NCBI GenBank assembly: GCA_964636895.1
Contig: CAZWUW010000059.1
Location: 1-18,813, forward strand
Origin: CAZWUW01 sp964636895
GTDB lineage: Bacteria > Bacillota > Thermincolia > Thermincolales > CAZWUW01
Length of the DNA stretch: 18,813 bases
Direction: 5' to 3'
The notes under the pieces are model-generated. The model was given only the letters and a program-made list of their open reading frames with translations. It searched no databases and was not told the DNA's origin. Of the stretch, positions 1 to 7,071 are shown in pieces. The translations under genes and the position numbers were made by a program. The first letter of the stretch is position 1; every line of letters begins with the position of its first letter.

Positions 1-1
1 T

Positions 2-97
2 AATGTCGGCGGCTTACGTTCCCCGCTGGTAACGGCCGGGCCAAAGGAAATCGAGGTTATTACCGGTGCCCTGAAGGCGGTCGGGGTATTGAAATAA
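2..97 (+). CDS. dapA: 4-hydroxy-tetrahydrodipicolinate synthase, C-terminal fragment (partial)
   Basis: Only the last 31 codons are in the window, ending at TAA 95-97. The visible peptide starts NVGGLRSPLVTAGPKE and ends in a short helix (GALKAVGVLK). This resembles the C-terminal helix of DapA, where an 'R.PLV' segment precedes the last helices. DapA condenses pyruvate with aspartate semialdehyde in the lysine/diaminopimelate/dipicolinate pathway, in the cytoplasm. The fragment alone is too short to be decisive. The call leans on the conserved order dapA–rnjB–tepA–ylzJ known from Bacillus and many spore-forming Clostridia. No clear terminator follows it. Confidence 0.7.
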   Translation, partial: NVGGLRSPLVTAGPKEIEVITGALKAVGVLK

Positions 98-136
98 AAA
101 GGGGCACTGCGCAACAACCCAAATATACAATCTGAC

Positions 137-192
137 CACGGCGGATGCAGAGAAAGAAGATAGTAATTCTCTGTGTCCTTTGTGTGTTTTGA
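137..192. repeat. Degenerate inverted repeat of the 'accacagag…ctctgtgt' kind
   Basis: A perfect 7-bp inverted pair, CAGAGAA (148-154) and TTCTCTG (167-173), encloses a 12-nt loop. The flanks (CCACGGCGGATG on the left, TGTCCTTTGTGTG on the right) are also partly complementary. The wording resembles the noncoding 'CACAGAG…CTCTGTG' palindromic repeats scattered between genes in many environmental bacterial genomes. Only one copy is in the window, so its repeat nature is inferred by resemblance. No U-tract follows directly, so it is a poor terminator candidate for dapA. Confidence 0.4.
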
Positions 193-235
193 GGATATTT
201 TTTTCAATTGTTACCCATTGTATTTTACTGAAAAG

Positions 236-251
236 AACAGGGTATACTGTT
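236..251. promoter_or_regulatory. 16-bp inverted repeat upstream of the rnjB promoter
   Basis: AACAG-GGTATA-CTGTT is a pair of 5-bp inverted arms about 40 bp upstream of the rnjB -35 element. It could be an operator. It also contains a TATACT hexamer (243-248) that could act as a -10, although no well-spaced -35 accompanies it. Short palindromes of this size arise by chance, so the functional call is weak. Confidence 0.25.
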
Positions 252-289
252 AGTAAATTATCCCATTTCAGAACCGGCGGAAATTTTCC

Positions 290-318
290 TTGTGGTGGAT
301 ATAGAAATACAGTATAAT
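290..318 (+). promoter_or_regulatory. Sigma-A-type promoter of rnjB
   Basis: The -35 element is TTGTGG (290-295) and the -10 element is a consensus TATAAT (313-318), with a 17-bp spacer. Transcription would begin near 325. That leaves an untranslated leader of roughly 135 nt before the rnjB start at 461. It lets RNase J be expressed independently of the upstream dapA operon. Confidence 0.7.
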
Positions 319-320
319 AA

Positions 321-389
321 TAGCAGGTGTTTATGGAACGGTATTTCCCATTGACCTGGGCCGAACGGGACAACAGAATATCCCTGCTA
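321..389 (+). promoter_or_regulatory. Possible structured 5' leader of rnjB
   Basis: TAGCAGG (321-327) is the exact reverse complement of CCTGCTA (383-389), closing a domain of about 55 nt. Inside it, CCCA (347-350) can pair with TGGG (357-360). GGGA (367-370) can pair with either TCCC 346-349 or TCCC 381-384, so alternative folds exist. The first bases of the left arm may lie just before the transcription start. It matches no riboswitch class that I recognise. RNase J messages are known to be autoregulated in some bacteria, so a processed leader is plausible but unproven. Confidence 0.3.
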
Positions 390-460
390 CTTCTCCGGTT
401 TTCTCAAAACAATTATACTGCATAAACAAAGTATGTTTTTTAGCATCAGGAGGTGTAGTA

Positions 461-2128
461 ATGGCAAAAGAACCAAAACTCGCGCTTATCCCCTTGGGGG
501 GATTGGGAGAAATTGGTAAGAACATGATGGCGGTAAAGTACGGGGAAAATATTCTGGTTATTGACTCGGGTCTAATGTTTCCGGAAGAGGAAATGTTGGG
601 TATTGACGTTGTCATCCCGGATATTACTTATCTGTTAGAAAATCGGGATCTTGTGCGGGCGATTGTATTAACCCACGGTCATGAAGACCATATCGGGGCC
701 CTGCCGTATGTACTACGGCAAATTAATGTGCCTGTATATGGTACCAAACTCACTTTGGGTTTGTTACAGGGAAAGTTAAAAGAGAATAATGTCCTTGGCG
801 GGGTAACGTTACATACTGTCAAGCCACGGGATATGGTGGATATCGGCCCTTTCAAGGTGGAATTTATCCGGGTCAGCCACAGTATTCCAGATGCCGTGGC
901 AATAGCTGTTCACACGCCCCTGGGCGTGGTATTGCATACCGGTGATTTTAAGCTTGATCAAACACCGGTGGACGGTGATGTTGCGGATTTTCACCGTTTT
1001 GCGGAGCTGGGTCGTAAAGGGGTACTGGTTCTCATGTCAGACAGTACCAATGTAGAACGACCTGGACATACTATGTCTGAACGCGCCGTTGGCCAGACTT
1101 TTGATGAAACATTCCAGGCCGCCCGCGGCAGGATTATTATTGCTACCTTTGCCTCCAATGTGCACCGTCTGCAACAGGCTATTACCACTGCCTACAAATA
1201 TGGCCGCAAGGTGGCTATTGTGGGCCGGAGTATGGTTAATGTTGTCAGCATTGCCACGGAGCTAGGGTATATCACTTTCCCTGAGGACATGTTGGTGGAA
1301 CTGGACGAAGTTAATCGGCTGCCTGCTGAACAGGTTTGTATTCTGACGACCGGTTCACAGGGCGAGCCGATGTCTGCACTGACCCGCATGGCCATGAGTG
1401 ACCACCGGCAAGTGGATATTATACCAGGGGATACCGTAATCATATCCGCAACACCTATTCCGGGTAACGAGAAATTAGTCGCCCGGACCATTGACCACCT
1501 GTTTAAGCAGGGCGCGGAAGTAATTTATGAAAAGTTTTCCGGCGTCCACGTTTCCGGACACCCGAGTCAGGAAGAGCTTAAGATGATGATTAACCTGACC
1601 CGGCCCAGATTCTTTGTCCCGGTACACGGCGAATACCGACACCTGATTAAACATGCTAAACTCGCTATTGAGAGCATGGGTATGCCCCGGAAAAACGTTT
1701 TTGTGGCCGAAAACGGCCAGGTCCTGGAGTTTTCCAGAAATTCGGGTCGTATCAATGGTCGGGTAACCGCCGGCAAAGTGCTGGTAGACGGGCTGGGTGT
1801 CGGTGATGTGGGCAACATTGTCCTGCGTGACCGAAAACAATTGTCCCAGGATGGCATCTTGATTGTGGTGGTAACCATTAATAAGGAATCCGGTACTGTG
1901 GTAGCCGGACCGGACATTGTATCCCGTGGATTTGTGTATGTACGGGAGTCTGAAGAATTGATGGATGATGCCAAGGATAAAGTCAGACAGGCGTTAGCCA
2001 AGTGTCAGGAAAAGGGCATCACGGAATGGGCGGCCATCAAGTCCAACGTACGTGAAGCCATAAGTAAATATTTATATGAGAAAACCAGGAGAAGACCGAT
2101 GATTTTGCCAATCATCATGGAATTTTAA
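461..2128 (+). CDS. rnjB: Ribonuclease J (metallo-beta-lactamase/beta-CASP RNase)
   Basis: This is a 555-aa protein, the normal RNase J length. The metallo-beta-lactamase motif HGHEDH is at residues 72-77. Further metal ligands fit H140 (VSH), D162 (TGD) and H389 (PVHGEY). The beta-CASP RNA-binding motif GVHVSGHPSQEE sits near residues 361-372. A C-terminal domain ends in RRRPMILPIIMEF. RNase J is a cytoplasmic 5'-3' exonuclease and endonuclease for mRNA turnover and rRNA maturation. The ATG start has a strong AGGAGGTG (448-455). It has its own promoter (290-318) and a strong terminator right after the stop. The position downstream of dapA and upstream of tepA corresponds to Bacillus ymfA/rnjB. 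J1 versus J2 cannot be separated by sequence alone, so the symbol rests on synteny. Confidence 0.95.
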   Translation: MAKEPKLALIPLGGLGEIGKNMMAVKYGENILVIDSGLMFPEEEMLGIDVVIPDITYLLENRDLVRAIVLTHGHEDHIGALPYVLRQINVPVYGTKLTLGLLQGKLKENNVLGGVTLHTVKPRDMVDIGPFKVEFIRVSHSIPDAVAIAVHTPLGVVLHTGDFKLDQTPVDGDVADFHRFAELGRKGVLVLMSDSTNVERPGHTMSERAVGQTFDETFQAARGRIIIATFASNVHRLQQAITTAYKYGRKVAIVGRSMVNVVSIATELGYITFPEDMLVELDEVNRLPAEQVCILTTGSQGEPMSALTRMAMSDHRQVDIIPGDTVIISATPIPGNEKLVARTIDHLFKQGAEVIYEKFSGVHVSGHPSQEELKMMINLTRPRFFVPVHGEYRHLIKHAKLAIESMGMPRKNVFVAENGQVLEFSRNSGRINGRVTAGKVLVDGLGVGDVGNIVLRDRKQLSQDGILIVVVTINKESGTVVAGPDIVSRGFVYVRESEELMDDAKDKVRQALAKCQEKGITEWAAIKSNVREAISKYLYEKTRRRPMILPIIMEF

Positions 2129-2130
2129 AA

Positions 2131-2161
2131 ATATGCGGCGCTTACGCCGCGTATTTTTTTT
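2131..2161 (+). terminator. Rho-independent terminator after rnjB
   Basis: GCGGCG (2135-2140), loop CTTA, CGCCGC (2145-2150) form a strong stem. It extends outward with U-G and A-U pairs to 2131/2154 and is followed by a run of T to 2161. It lies 2 nt after the rnjB stop. Confidence 0.93.
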
Positions 2162-2209
2162 GTTTTCCTAAACATAATAAAGGGGAACAGAAAATGGGAG
2201 CGTGATGAA

Positions 2210-2995
2210 ATGCCTGAAGATACGGAAACGCCGGGTAGCCCAGAGGTAATCGAGCCGCCGGCAATACCTGGAACGCCGACACGGACAAAAAAATCCAAGA
2301 CCGGGATAAACAAAAAAGCGGATGTCAACACTATTAAGGAATTGGGTCAGATGACAATACCTCAGACGAAAACAAACATTCACTGTTTGACCATTGTGGG
2401 ACAAATAGAAGGCCACCTGGTGCTGCCGCCCCAAAACAAAACAACCAAATACGAACACATTATCCCCCAACTGGTGGCCCTGGAAGAAAGCCATGAGGTT
2501 GAAGGTGTGCTGGTAGTATTGAATACCATTGGCGGGGATGTGGAAGCCGGACTGGCAATTGCAGAAATGATTGCCAGTATGTCAAAGCCGACCGTTTCGT
2601 TAATATTGGGCGGTGGCCATAGTATTGGCGTGCCCATTGCGGTGGCATCGCAGTTTTCATTTATTGCCAACACAGCCAGCATGACTATTCATCCCATCAG
2701 GCTTACCGGTTTGGTTATCGGCGTTCCACAGACCTATGAATATCTTGACAAAATGCAGGATCGGGTAGTGCGGTTTATTACTGCTCACTCCAAAGTTACC
2801 GAAGCCAAGTTCCGGGAGTTAATGTTTAGGACCGGAGAACTGGCCAGGGATATTGGTACGGTATTAATCGGCAAGGATGCTGTGGAAGTGGGCATGGTAG
2901 ACGCGGTCGGCGGCCTGGCCGATGCTGTAAAAAAGCTAAATGAAATGATAGACCAGTGGCGGGCGGCTAATGCATCAAGGGGGCCGGTACAATGA
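2210..2995 (+). CDS. tepA: ClpP-family serine protease TepA (translocation-enhancing protein)
   Basis: This 261-aa protein has a ClpP/crotonase-fold protease domain from about residue 55. The nucleophile region is GGGHSIGVPIAVA with Ser138. The histidine is in TIHPIRLTG (His161), and D187 in the following helix is a candidate for the acidic residue. Residues 1-40 are a Pro/Thr/Lys-rich, probably disordered, extension. B. subtilis TepA was described as enhancing secretion and is a cytosolic ClpP relative. The gene is also part of the conserved dapA–tepA–ylzJ–spoIIIE block of spore formers. GGGAG (2196-2200) precedes the ATG. The last 4 nt (ATGA) overlap ylzJ, implying translational coupling. 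Confidence 0.9.
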   Translation: MPEDTETPGSPEVIEPPAIPGTPTRTKKSKTGINKKADVNTIKELGQMTIPQTKTNIHCLTIVGQIEGHLVLPPQNKTTKYEHIIPQLVALEESHEVEGVLVVLNTIGGDVEAGLAIAEMIASMSKPTVSLILGGGHSIGVPIAVASQFSFIANTASMTIHPIRLTGLVIGVPQTYEYLDKMQDRVVRFITAHSKVTEAKFRELMFRTGELARDIGTVLIGKDAVEVGMVDAVGGLADAVKKLNEMIDQWRAANASRGPVQ

Positions 2996-3222
2996 CCATT
3001 CTGTATACGCCGATGCCGCTGGAACTGGTGCTGGAAGGCATAGATAAGGCGGGACCGCAATATCAGGAAATCGAAGTGGCCGGTGCTAAATTAATGGTTG
3101 AACAGACAGGTATTGCTCAGGGACGGGTAATCAGGTTGCTTAGCACCAACCCCCAGGATTATTTGACGGCGCAATACCAACCAGGGACAGAAATCAGGTT
3201 TAGGCCGTACTTTGACCAATAG
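2992..3222 (+). CDS. ylzJ: YlzJ-like protein
   Basis: This 76-aa protein begins MTILYTPMPLELVLEG. The YTPMP start and the small, mostly beta composition are typical of the YlzJ family found directly behind tepA in Bacillus and Clostridia. Its function is unknown; there is no signal peptide or membrane segment. The ATG overlaps the tepA stop as ATGA, so it is co-translated with tepA. A terminator follows at 3246, so tepA–ylzJ form a two-gene unit. No separate promoter is evident for this pair between 2161 and 2210. Confidence 0.88.
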   Translation: MTILYTPMPLELVLEGIDKAGPQYQEIEVAGAKLMVEQTGIAQGRVIRLLSTNPQDYLTAQYQPGTEIRFRPYFDQ

Positions 3223-3245
3223 TTTTAATACTGCATGCATGCTTG

Positions 3246-3289
3246 AAGGTCTGATAATGCCGGCAAAGGTATAGTCAGACCTTTTTTTA
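3246..3289 (+). terminator. Rho-independent terminator after ylzJ
   Basis: AAGGTCTGA (3246-3254) pairs perfectly with TCAGACCTT (3275-3283) around a 20-nt loop. A run of T follows (3282-3288). It closes the tepA–ylzJ unit. Confidence 0.88.
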
Positions 3290-3317
3290 ATTAATGCGGG
3301 CCCGTAACAATCGTCTG

Positions 3318-3346
3318 TTGATGTGCAAAAGAATATGCTGTAAAAT
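3318..3346 (+). promoter_or_regulatory. Sigma-A-type promoter of the chrA–uppP–ybaK operon
   Basis: TTGATG (3318-3323) and TAAAAT (3341-3346) are separated by 17 bp. The predicted start near 3353 leaves a leader of about 47 nt before chrA at 3400. It lies directly downstream of the ylzJ terminator, so chrA starts a new transcription unit. Confidence 0.65.
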
Positions 3347-3399
3347 GAAATGAGGAGCTTATGTGGTTTGATATTTGCTGAACATGAAGGAGACCCGAT

Positions 3400-4611
3400 A
3401 TGAGTTTCAGTAAATTACTCTTAATGTTTCTGAAAATTGGCGCAACCAGTTTTGGTGGTTATATGGCCCTGGTTTCCCATGTGCAGGATAATGTGGTGGA
3501 AAAGAAAAAATGGCTTAGCCGGGAAGAGTTTATGGAAGGAGTTACGTTAGCCCAGATGCTGCCTGGGGCAACCGGAATCAATGTAGTTACTTATGTAGGG
3601 CAAAAACTCAAAGGTACTGCCGGGGGAATACTTTCCCTGATAGCTGTAGTTGTGCCTTCCTTTGTGCTGATGGTGATATTATCCGAGCTCTACCTGCGGT
3701 TCAGGTACTTACCGCAAATCGAAGTATTTCTGGCCGCTGTTAACCCGGCAGTCATTGCTTTGATTGTGGTTGTAGCTATTCGCTTAGGCCGGCAAAGTAT
3801 TAAGAGTGTCAGGGATTTTGTGATGCTTCTGACCGGGATTTTGGTCATTGTTTTTTTAAAAGGCAATTTTGCTATAGGTATATTTTTGATTGGGTTTATA
3901 GGGGTGCTGGTCTACCGGTCCGAATATAAAAACTTGCCGCTATCTGAAGGAGGCCAAGCTGCGGGTCAGTTGGGAACAGTTACGGGTCAGCCGGAAAACA
4001 AAACCGGACCAAAAAACAATGGTGATAATTCAGGAAAACTAATGGCTATGCTGCCGTTATTCGGGTTTTTTGTATTTTCGCCGGAAATACTGGCGCAGTT
4101 ATTTGTGCTCTTTTTTAAAATCGGTGCAGTAATTTTCGGTGGTGGTTATGTGATGATTCCGGTGATTCAAAAAGAGATGGTGGATGTTCACCAACTGGTT
4201 ACCCGCCGTGAGTTTGTTGACGGTCTGGCGATGGGCCAGGCCACCCCGGGGCCGATTGTCATAACTGCTGCTTTTATTGGCTATAAGGTGGCGGGTCTGG
4301 CAGGAGCTGCAGCGGCTATAACGGGGATATTCATGCCTTCAACTATTTTGGTACTTATTTTGAGTCGGTATTTGCCTGTGATAAAAAGATTTGCTTTTGC
4401 CAGGGCTTTTTTAAAAGGCATTCAGGCTGCCATTGCGGGGCTTTTGATTTATGTTGCCTTTAACTTAGGCAAGACAGTGATTTCCGATTTTACGGGAGTG
4501 GTCCTTTTACTTACCGCGTTTTTGTTGATGCTGTGGAATAAAATTGATAACGCTTTTATTATACTGGGCTTGGGGCTGGTTGGGTTGGTGGTGCATTTTC
4601 TGGTTGCTTAG
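3400..4611 (+). CDS. chrA: Chromate transporter family (CHR) membrane protein, two-domain
   Basis: This 403-aa, very hydrophobic protein is made of two homologous CHR halves, the usual long form. The first half has FLKIGATSFGGYMAL (10-24) and QMLPGATG (52-59). The second has FFKIGAVIFGGGYVMIP (238-254) and GQATPGPIVITAAFIGY (279-295). A polar Gly/Asn/Gln linker at about 180-212 joins them. CHR proteins export chromate in some Proteobacteria, but most Firmicute members have no tested substrate, so chromate resistance should not be assumed. GAAGGAGA (3386-3392) precedes the ATG. uppP follows after 44 nt with no terminator, so the two are probably co-transcribed. It interrupts the common ylzJ–spoIIIE adjacency. 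Confidence 0.88.
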   Translation: MSFSKLLLMFLKIGATSFGGYMALVSHVQDNVVEKKKWLSREEFMEGVTLAQMLPGATGINVVTYVGQKLKGTAGGILSLIAVVVPSFVLMVILSELYLRFRYLPQIEVFLAAVNPAVIALIVVVAIRLGRQSIKSVRDFVMLLTGILVIVFLKGNFAIGIFLIGFIGVLVYRSEYKNLPLSEGGQAAGQLGTVTGQPENKTGPKNNGDNSGKLMAMLPLFGFFVFSPEILAQLFVLFFKIGAVIFGGGYVMIPVIQKEMVDVHQLVTRREFVDGLAMGQATPGPIVITAAFIGYKVAGLAGAAAAITGIFMPSTILVLILSRYLPVIKRFAFARAFLKGIQAAIAGLLIYVAFNLGKTVISDFTGVVLLLTAFLLMLWNKIDNAFIILGLGLVGLVVHFLVA

Positions 4612-4655
4612 GGACTGCTCGGAGATAATAATTCAATGTGGGGAGAGTTAGAAAA

Positions 4656-5435
4656 ATGACTATTTTTGAATCTATAGTATTGGGGCTGGTACAGGGACTG
4701 ACTGAGTTTTTGCCTATTAGCAGTTCCGGTCACCTGGTTTTGTTCCAACGCTATTTTGGCCTTGAGGAGGGTGTGCTAACCTTTGATGTATTGGTACATA
4801 TAGGAACTTTAGCAGCGGTGTTTGCTGTGTATTGGAAAGACATTGTTTCTATAATGAAAAAACCGTGGCAGAGAATTACCTGGCTGATTATTATTGCCAC
4901 AATCCCTACCGGTGCTATGGGGTTTTTGTTTAAAGATTTCTTTGACCAGTTGTATGCTTCCGGTGATTCATTGGGTATAGAGTTTATTGCTACCGGTTTT
5001 ATCCTTTGGTTTGCCGATCGCGTGCGGGTACGGGATAAAGGCGTAGCAGAAATGACCGGTTTTGATGCCGCCTTTATCGGGATAATGCAGGGAATTGCTA
5101 TCTTGCCGGCTATTTCTAGGTCAGGTCTGACGATTGCCGGTGCTCTTTTTCGGGGTATTGACCGGGAAACGGCAGCCCGCTTCTCTTTTCTCGTATCTAT
5201 TCCGGCTATTGCCGGCGCTGCTTTACTGGATTTAAATGATGTAGTCAGAATAGGATTGCCTGACGGTGCCGGGCTGCCTTTTGTCATCGGTCCTGTTGTT
5301 GCTGCGGTTTCAGGATATTATGCCATTAAATTTATGATCCGGTTGCTGCAAAGAGGGAGTATGCGCGGGTTTTCTTATTATGTTTGGGTTTTGGGAGCAT
5401 TGGTGATTGTGCTGCAATTTACCGGTAAATTATAG
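4656..5435 (+). CDS. uppP: Undecaprenyl-diphosphate phosphatase (BacA/UppP family)
   Basis: This 259-aa multi-pass membrane protein dephosphorylates undecaprenyl pyrophosphate to recycle the lipid carrier of peptidoglycan and other wall polymers. The first family motif, QGLTEFLPISSSGHLVL (13-29), contains Glu17 and the SSSGH loop. The second, PAISRSGLTIAGALFRG (151-167), contains the SRSG loop. Both re-entrant active-site segments are intact and the length is normal. I chose the ATG at 4656 because GGGGAGAG lies about 9 nt upstream. An in-frame GTG at 4638 would overlap that site and add six residues. It is the middle gene of the chrA–uppP–ybaK unit. UppP-type enzymes can confer bacitracin resistance when over-produced. 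Confidence 0.95.
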   Translation: MTIFESIVLGLVQGLTEFLPISSSGHLVLFQRYFGLEEGVLTFDVLVHIGTLAAVFAVYWKDIVSIMKKPWQRITWLIIIATIPTGAMGFLFKDFFDQLYASGDSLGIEFIATGFILWFADRVRVRDKGVAEMTGFDAAFIGIMQGIAILPAISRSGLTIAGALFRGIDRETAARFSFLVSIPAIAGAALLDLNDVVRIGLPDGAGLPFVIGPVVAAVSGYYAIKFMIRLLQRGSMRGFSYYVWVLGALVIVLQFTGKL

Positions 5436-5475
5436 AAGATAAAATATTTATTAATTTCCAAGGAGGATGATTTGC

Positions 5476-5955
5476 ATGAACAATTCATTAACCCCTAGCG
5501 CTCAAAAGGTACAAAATTTTTTACTTGAACTTGGCTGCTCTAATCAAGTGGTTGAGCATACCCAAACAACGCGTACATCTGAGGATGCCGCTAATGCTAT
5601 TGGTTGCACTGTTGCCCAAATTGCTAAATCGCTTATTTTCAAAGGTAAACATTCCGGGAAACCTATATTAGTTATAGCTAGCGGTATTAACCGGGTTAAT
5701 GAAAAAAAGCTGGCCGAGTATATAAACGAACCGGTTAAGAAGCCGGATGCGGATTTTGTGCGGAGCCATACTGGTTTTGCCATCGGGGGTATTCCGCCGA
5801 TCGGTCATATTAGTACCATAGAGACATTTATTGATAATGATTTGCTGCAGCTTGAGGAAATATGGGCGGCTGCCGGCAATTCGAACGCAGTTTTTGCCCT
5901 TAAACCTGAGGAACTGGTAAAAATGACGGGTGGTATAGTTGTTTCGATAAAATGA
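5476..5955 (+). CDS. YbaK/EbsC-type aminoacyl-tRNA deacylase
   Basis: This 159-aa single-domain YbaK/aaRS-associated protein carries the conserved lysine in AQIAKSLIFK (Lys51) and the glycine-rich loop GGIPPIGH (104-111). The family hydrolyses mischarged tRNAs in trans (for example Cys-tRNAPro or Ala-tRNAPro) and acts in the cytoplasm. Which tRNA this one edits cannot be read from sequence. It resembles the stand-alone YwhH/YeaK-type group more than a prolyl-tRNA synthetase insertion domain. The start at 5476 is placed by AGGAGG (5461-5466). An ATG at 5467 directly abuts that site and is rejected. It ends the operon before a terminator. Confidence 0.88.
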   Translation: MNNSLTPSAQKVQNFLLELGCSNQVVEHTQTTRTSEDAANAIGCTVAQIAKSLIFKGKHSGKPILVIASGINRVNEKKLAEYINEPVKKPDADFVRSHTGFAIGGIPPIGHISTIETFIDNDLLQLEEIWAAAGNSNAVFALKPEELVKMTGGIVVSIK

Positions 5956-5981
5956 GCGCCTAAAATCATATCTAAACCAAT

Positions 5982-6006
5982 GAGGCCCTTTATGGCCTTT
6001 TTTTGT
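5982..6006 (+). terminator. Rho-independent terminator after the YbaK-type gene
   Basis: AGGCC (5983-5987) pairs with GGCCT (5994-5998) around loop CTTTAT, with a G-U pair at the base. The tail is T-rich (TTTTTTTG from 5998). The stem is short but GC-rich and correctly placed at the end of the chrA operon. Confidence 0.75.
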
Positions 6007-6080
6007 TTTTGCACCGATTTTGGGTTTGCATCATAACATATTTAAGAACCATTTATAATTGAAAGGAGGAGAAGAAAAAC

Positions 6081-6965
6081 ATGCCTGATATGTCAATGCC
6101 GATGCTAACACCACCGGCTTCCGTTGCTGCTGTTGATGAGATGCGTTTTTGGTTGCGGATTATGGAAGAGCATGCAAAATTTGTCCGTGGAGGCTTGGAC
6201 CCAACGCAAACCCAGGAACCGTTAATCAAAATGGCCGACACTACAGCCGCACTTATGCATGAGCTACATATGGAGGCTATGCGGACTAACCCGACAGAAC
6301 TGGAAATGGTTAATCTTTTGATTGACAAAAGTCTTGAAGCTGTAACCGCTTTGCGTAATTTTAAAGTGCGGTTGTACAAAATGGTGGTTGAATGTCGGGT
6401 GGTCACCGAACTTCCGGCACCATTAATTGATCACGTCCGGCGGGAAGCTGATTTCTTCCTGACTATGCTATACCGCTTGAGAAATATGGCTGTTCCGCCA
6501 AAAGGAATTCTTGGTATTCCGGATGGAGAAATACCTACCAGCCTTGTTCCCAGACGGCTGATCCCGTATATGGGACCCAATATTTCAGAAATTGCCATAG
6601 AAGAAAACCTTTTTCACCTGCGGATTCACATGGAGCATGGTGAAGTGCTGCTGCTGGTCGCTTACCGGCCTAAAGTACAGGAGAGGCTCTTTAGAGCAAC
6701 GGCCGTATTTGAGGAAAAACTGGAGCGCTTACTGCGGGCGGCAAAACAGCTGCCGCGCAGACCGCATGCTATTGAGCGTTTCAATGCCAAAGTCTATCCG
6801 GTAGTGCTGGAATGGCGTAATTTCCTGCGGGGCCTCCACCATGACGTGGTTGAATGTGATGTTCCTACCGGTCAAATAAATACACCGGCTTTGCTCCTTG
6901 ACCATATGGCCAGAGAAGCCGAATACTACCTGACCGTATTACAAATAGTTGACAGCGTTTTATAA
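6081..6965 (+). CDS. DUF2935 family protein, tandem ferritin-like four-helix bundles
   Basis: This 294-aa all-helical protein is built from two homologous halves, about residues 18-133 and 168-290. Matching segments are FWLRIMEEHAKFV (23-35) with FHLRIHMEHGEVL (178-190), and LRNFKVRLYKMVVEC (91-105) with WRNFLRGLHHDVVEC (245-259). A third pair is LIDHVRREADFFLTML (115-130) with LLDHMAREAEYYLTVL (272-287). The repeated Glu and His (E30/H31, E104, H118/E122; E185/H186, E258, H275/E279) would suit a di-metal site in each bundle, as in ferritin-like proteins. DUF2935 structures show such bundles, but the biological role is unknown. There is no signal peptide. AAAGGAGG (6062-6069) sets the ATG. 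It is probably monocistronic, between two terminators. I could not find a convincing promoter in the 75 bp upstream. Confidence 0.88.
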   Translation: MPDMSMPMLTPPASVAAVDEMRFWLRIMEEHAKFVRGGLDPTQTQEPLIKMADTTAALMHELHMEAMRTNPTELEMVNLLIDKSLEAVTALRNFKVRLYKMVVECRVVTELPAPLIDHVRREADFFLTMLYRLRNMAVPPKGILGIPDGEIPTSLVPRRLIPYMGPNISEIAIEENLFHLRIHMEHGEVLLLVAYRPKVQERLFRATAVFEEKLERLLRAAKQLPRRPHAIERFNAKVYPVVLEWRNFLRGLHHDVVECDVPTGQINTPALLLDHMAREAEYYLTVLQIVDSVL

Positions 6966-6968
6966 ATG

Positions 6969-7004
6969 AAAGGCTCTCCTGTATAAGCAGGCGGAGCCTT
7001 TTTC
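6969..7004 (+). terminator. Rho-independent terminator after the DUF2935 gene
   Basis: AAAGGCTC (6969-6976) pairs with GAGCCTTT (6994-7001). CCTG (6978-6981) and CAGG (6988-6991) can continue the stem inside an internal mismatch. A T run follows (6999-7003). Confidence 0.9.
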
Positions 7005-7071
7005 TAATTATTCCACAAGGAATTTCACATCCTGTGTCGAACATATATTTTGTTGAGGATGGTGAAAACAA

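Noticed and set aside
1475..2001. Long minus-strand frames inside rnjB, and similar ones inside spoIIIE and ygiQ
   Set aside because: They are antisense shadows of well-identified genes, lacking ribosome sites and recognisable domains.
3233..3242. GCATGCATGC palindrome after ylzJ
   Set aside because: It is a simple self-complementary repeat immediately before the terminator, too short and low in complexity to assign.
6026..6059. TTGCAT … TATAAT as a promoter of the DUF2935 gene
   Set aside because: The spacer is 22 bp and the start would fall inside the ribosome binding site.
7038..7052. LexA-like SOS box (CGAAC ATAT ATTTTG) before spoIIIE
   Set aside because: Only the left half-site matches the Firmicute CGAAC-N4-GTTCG consensus; the right half does not.
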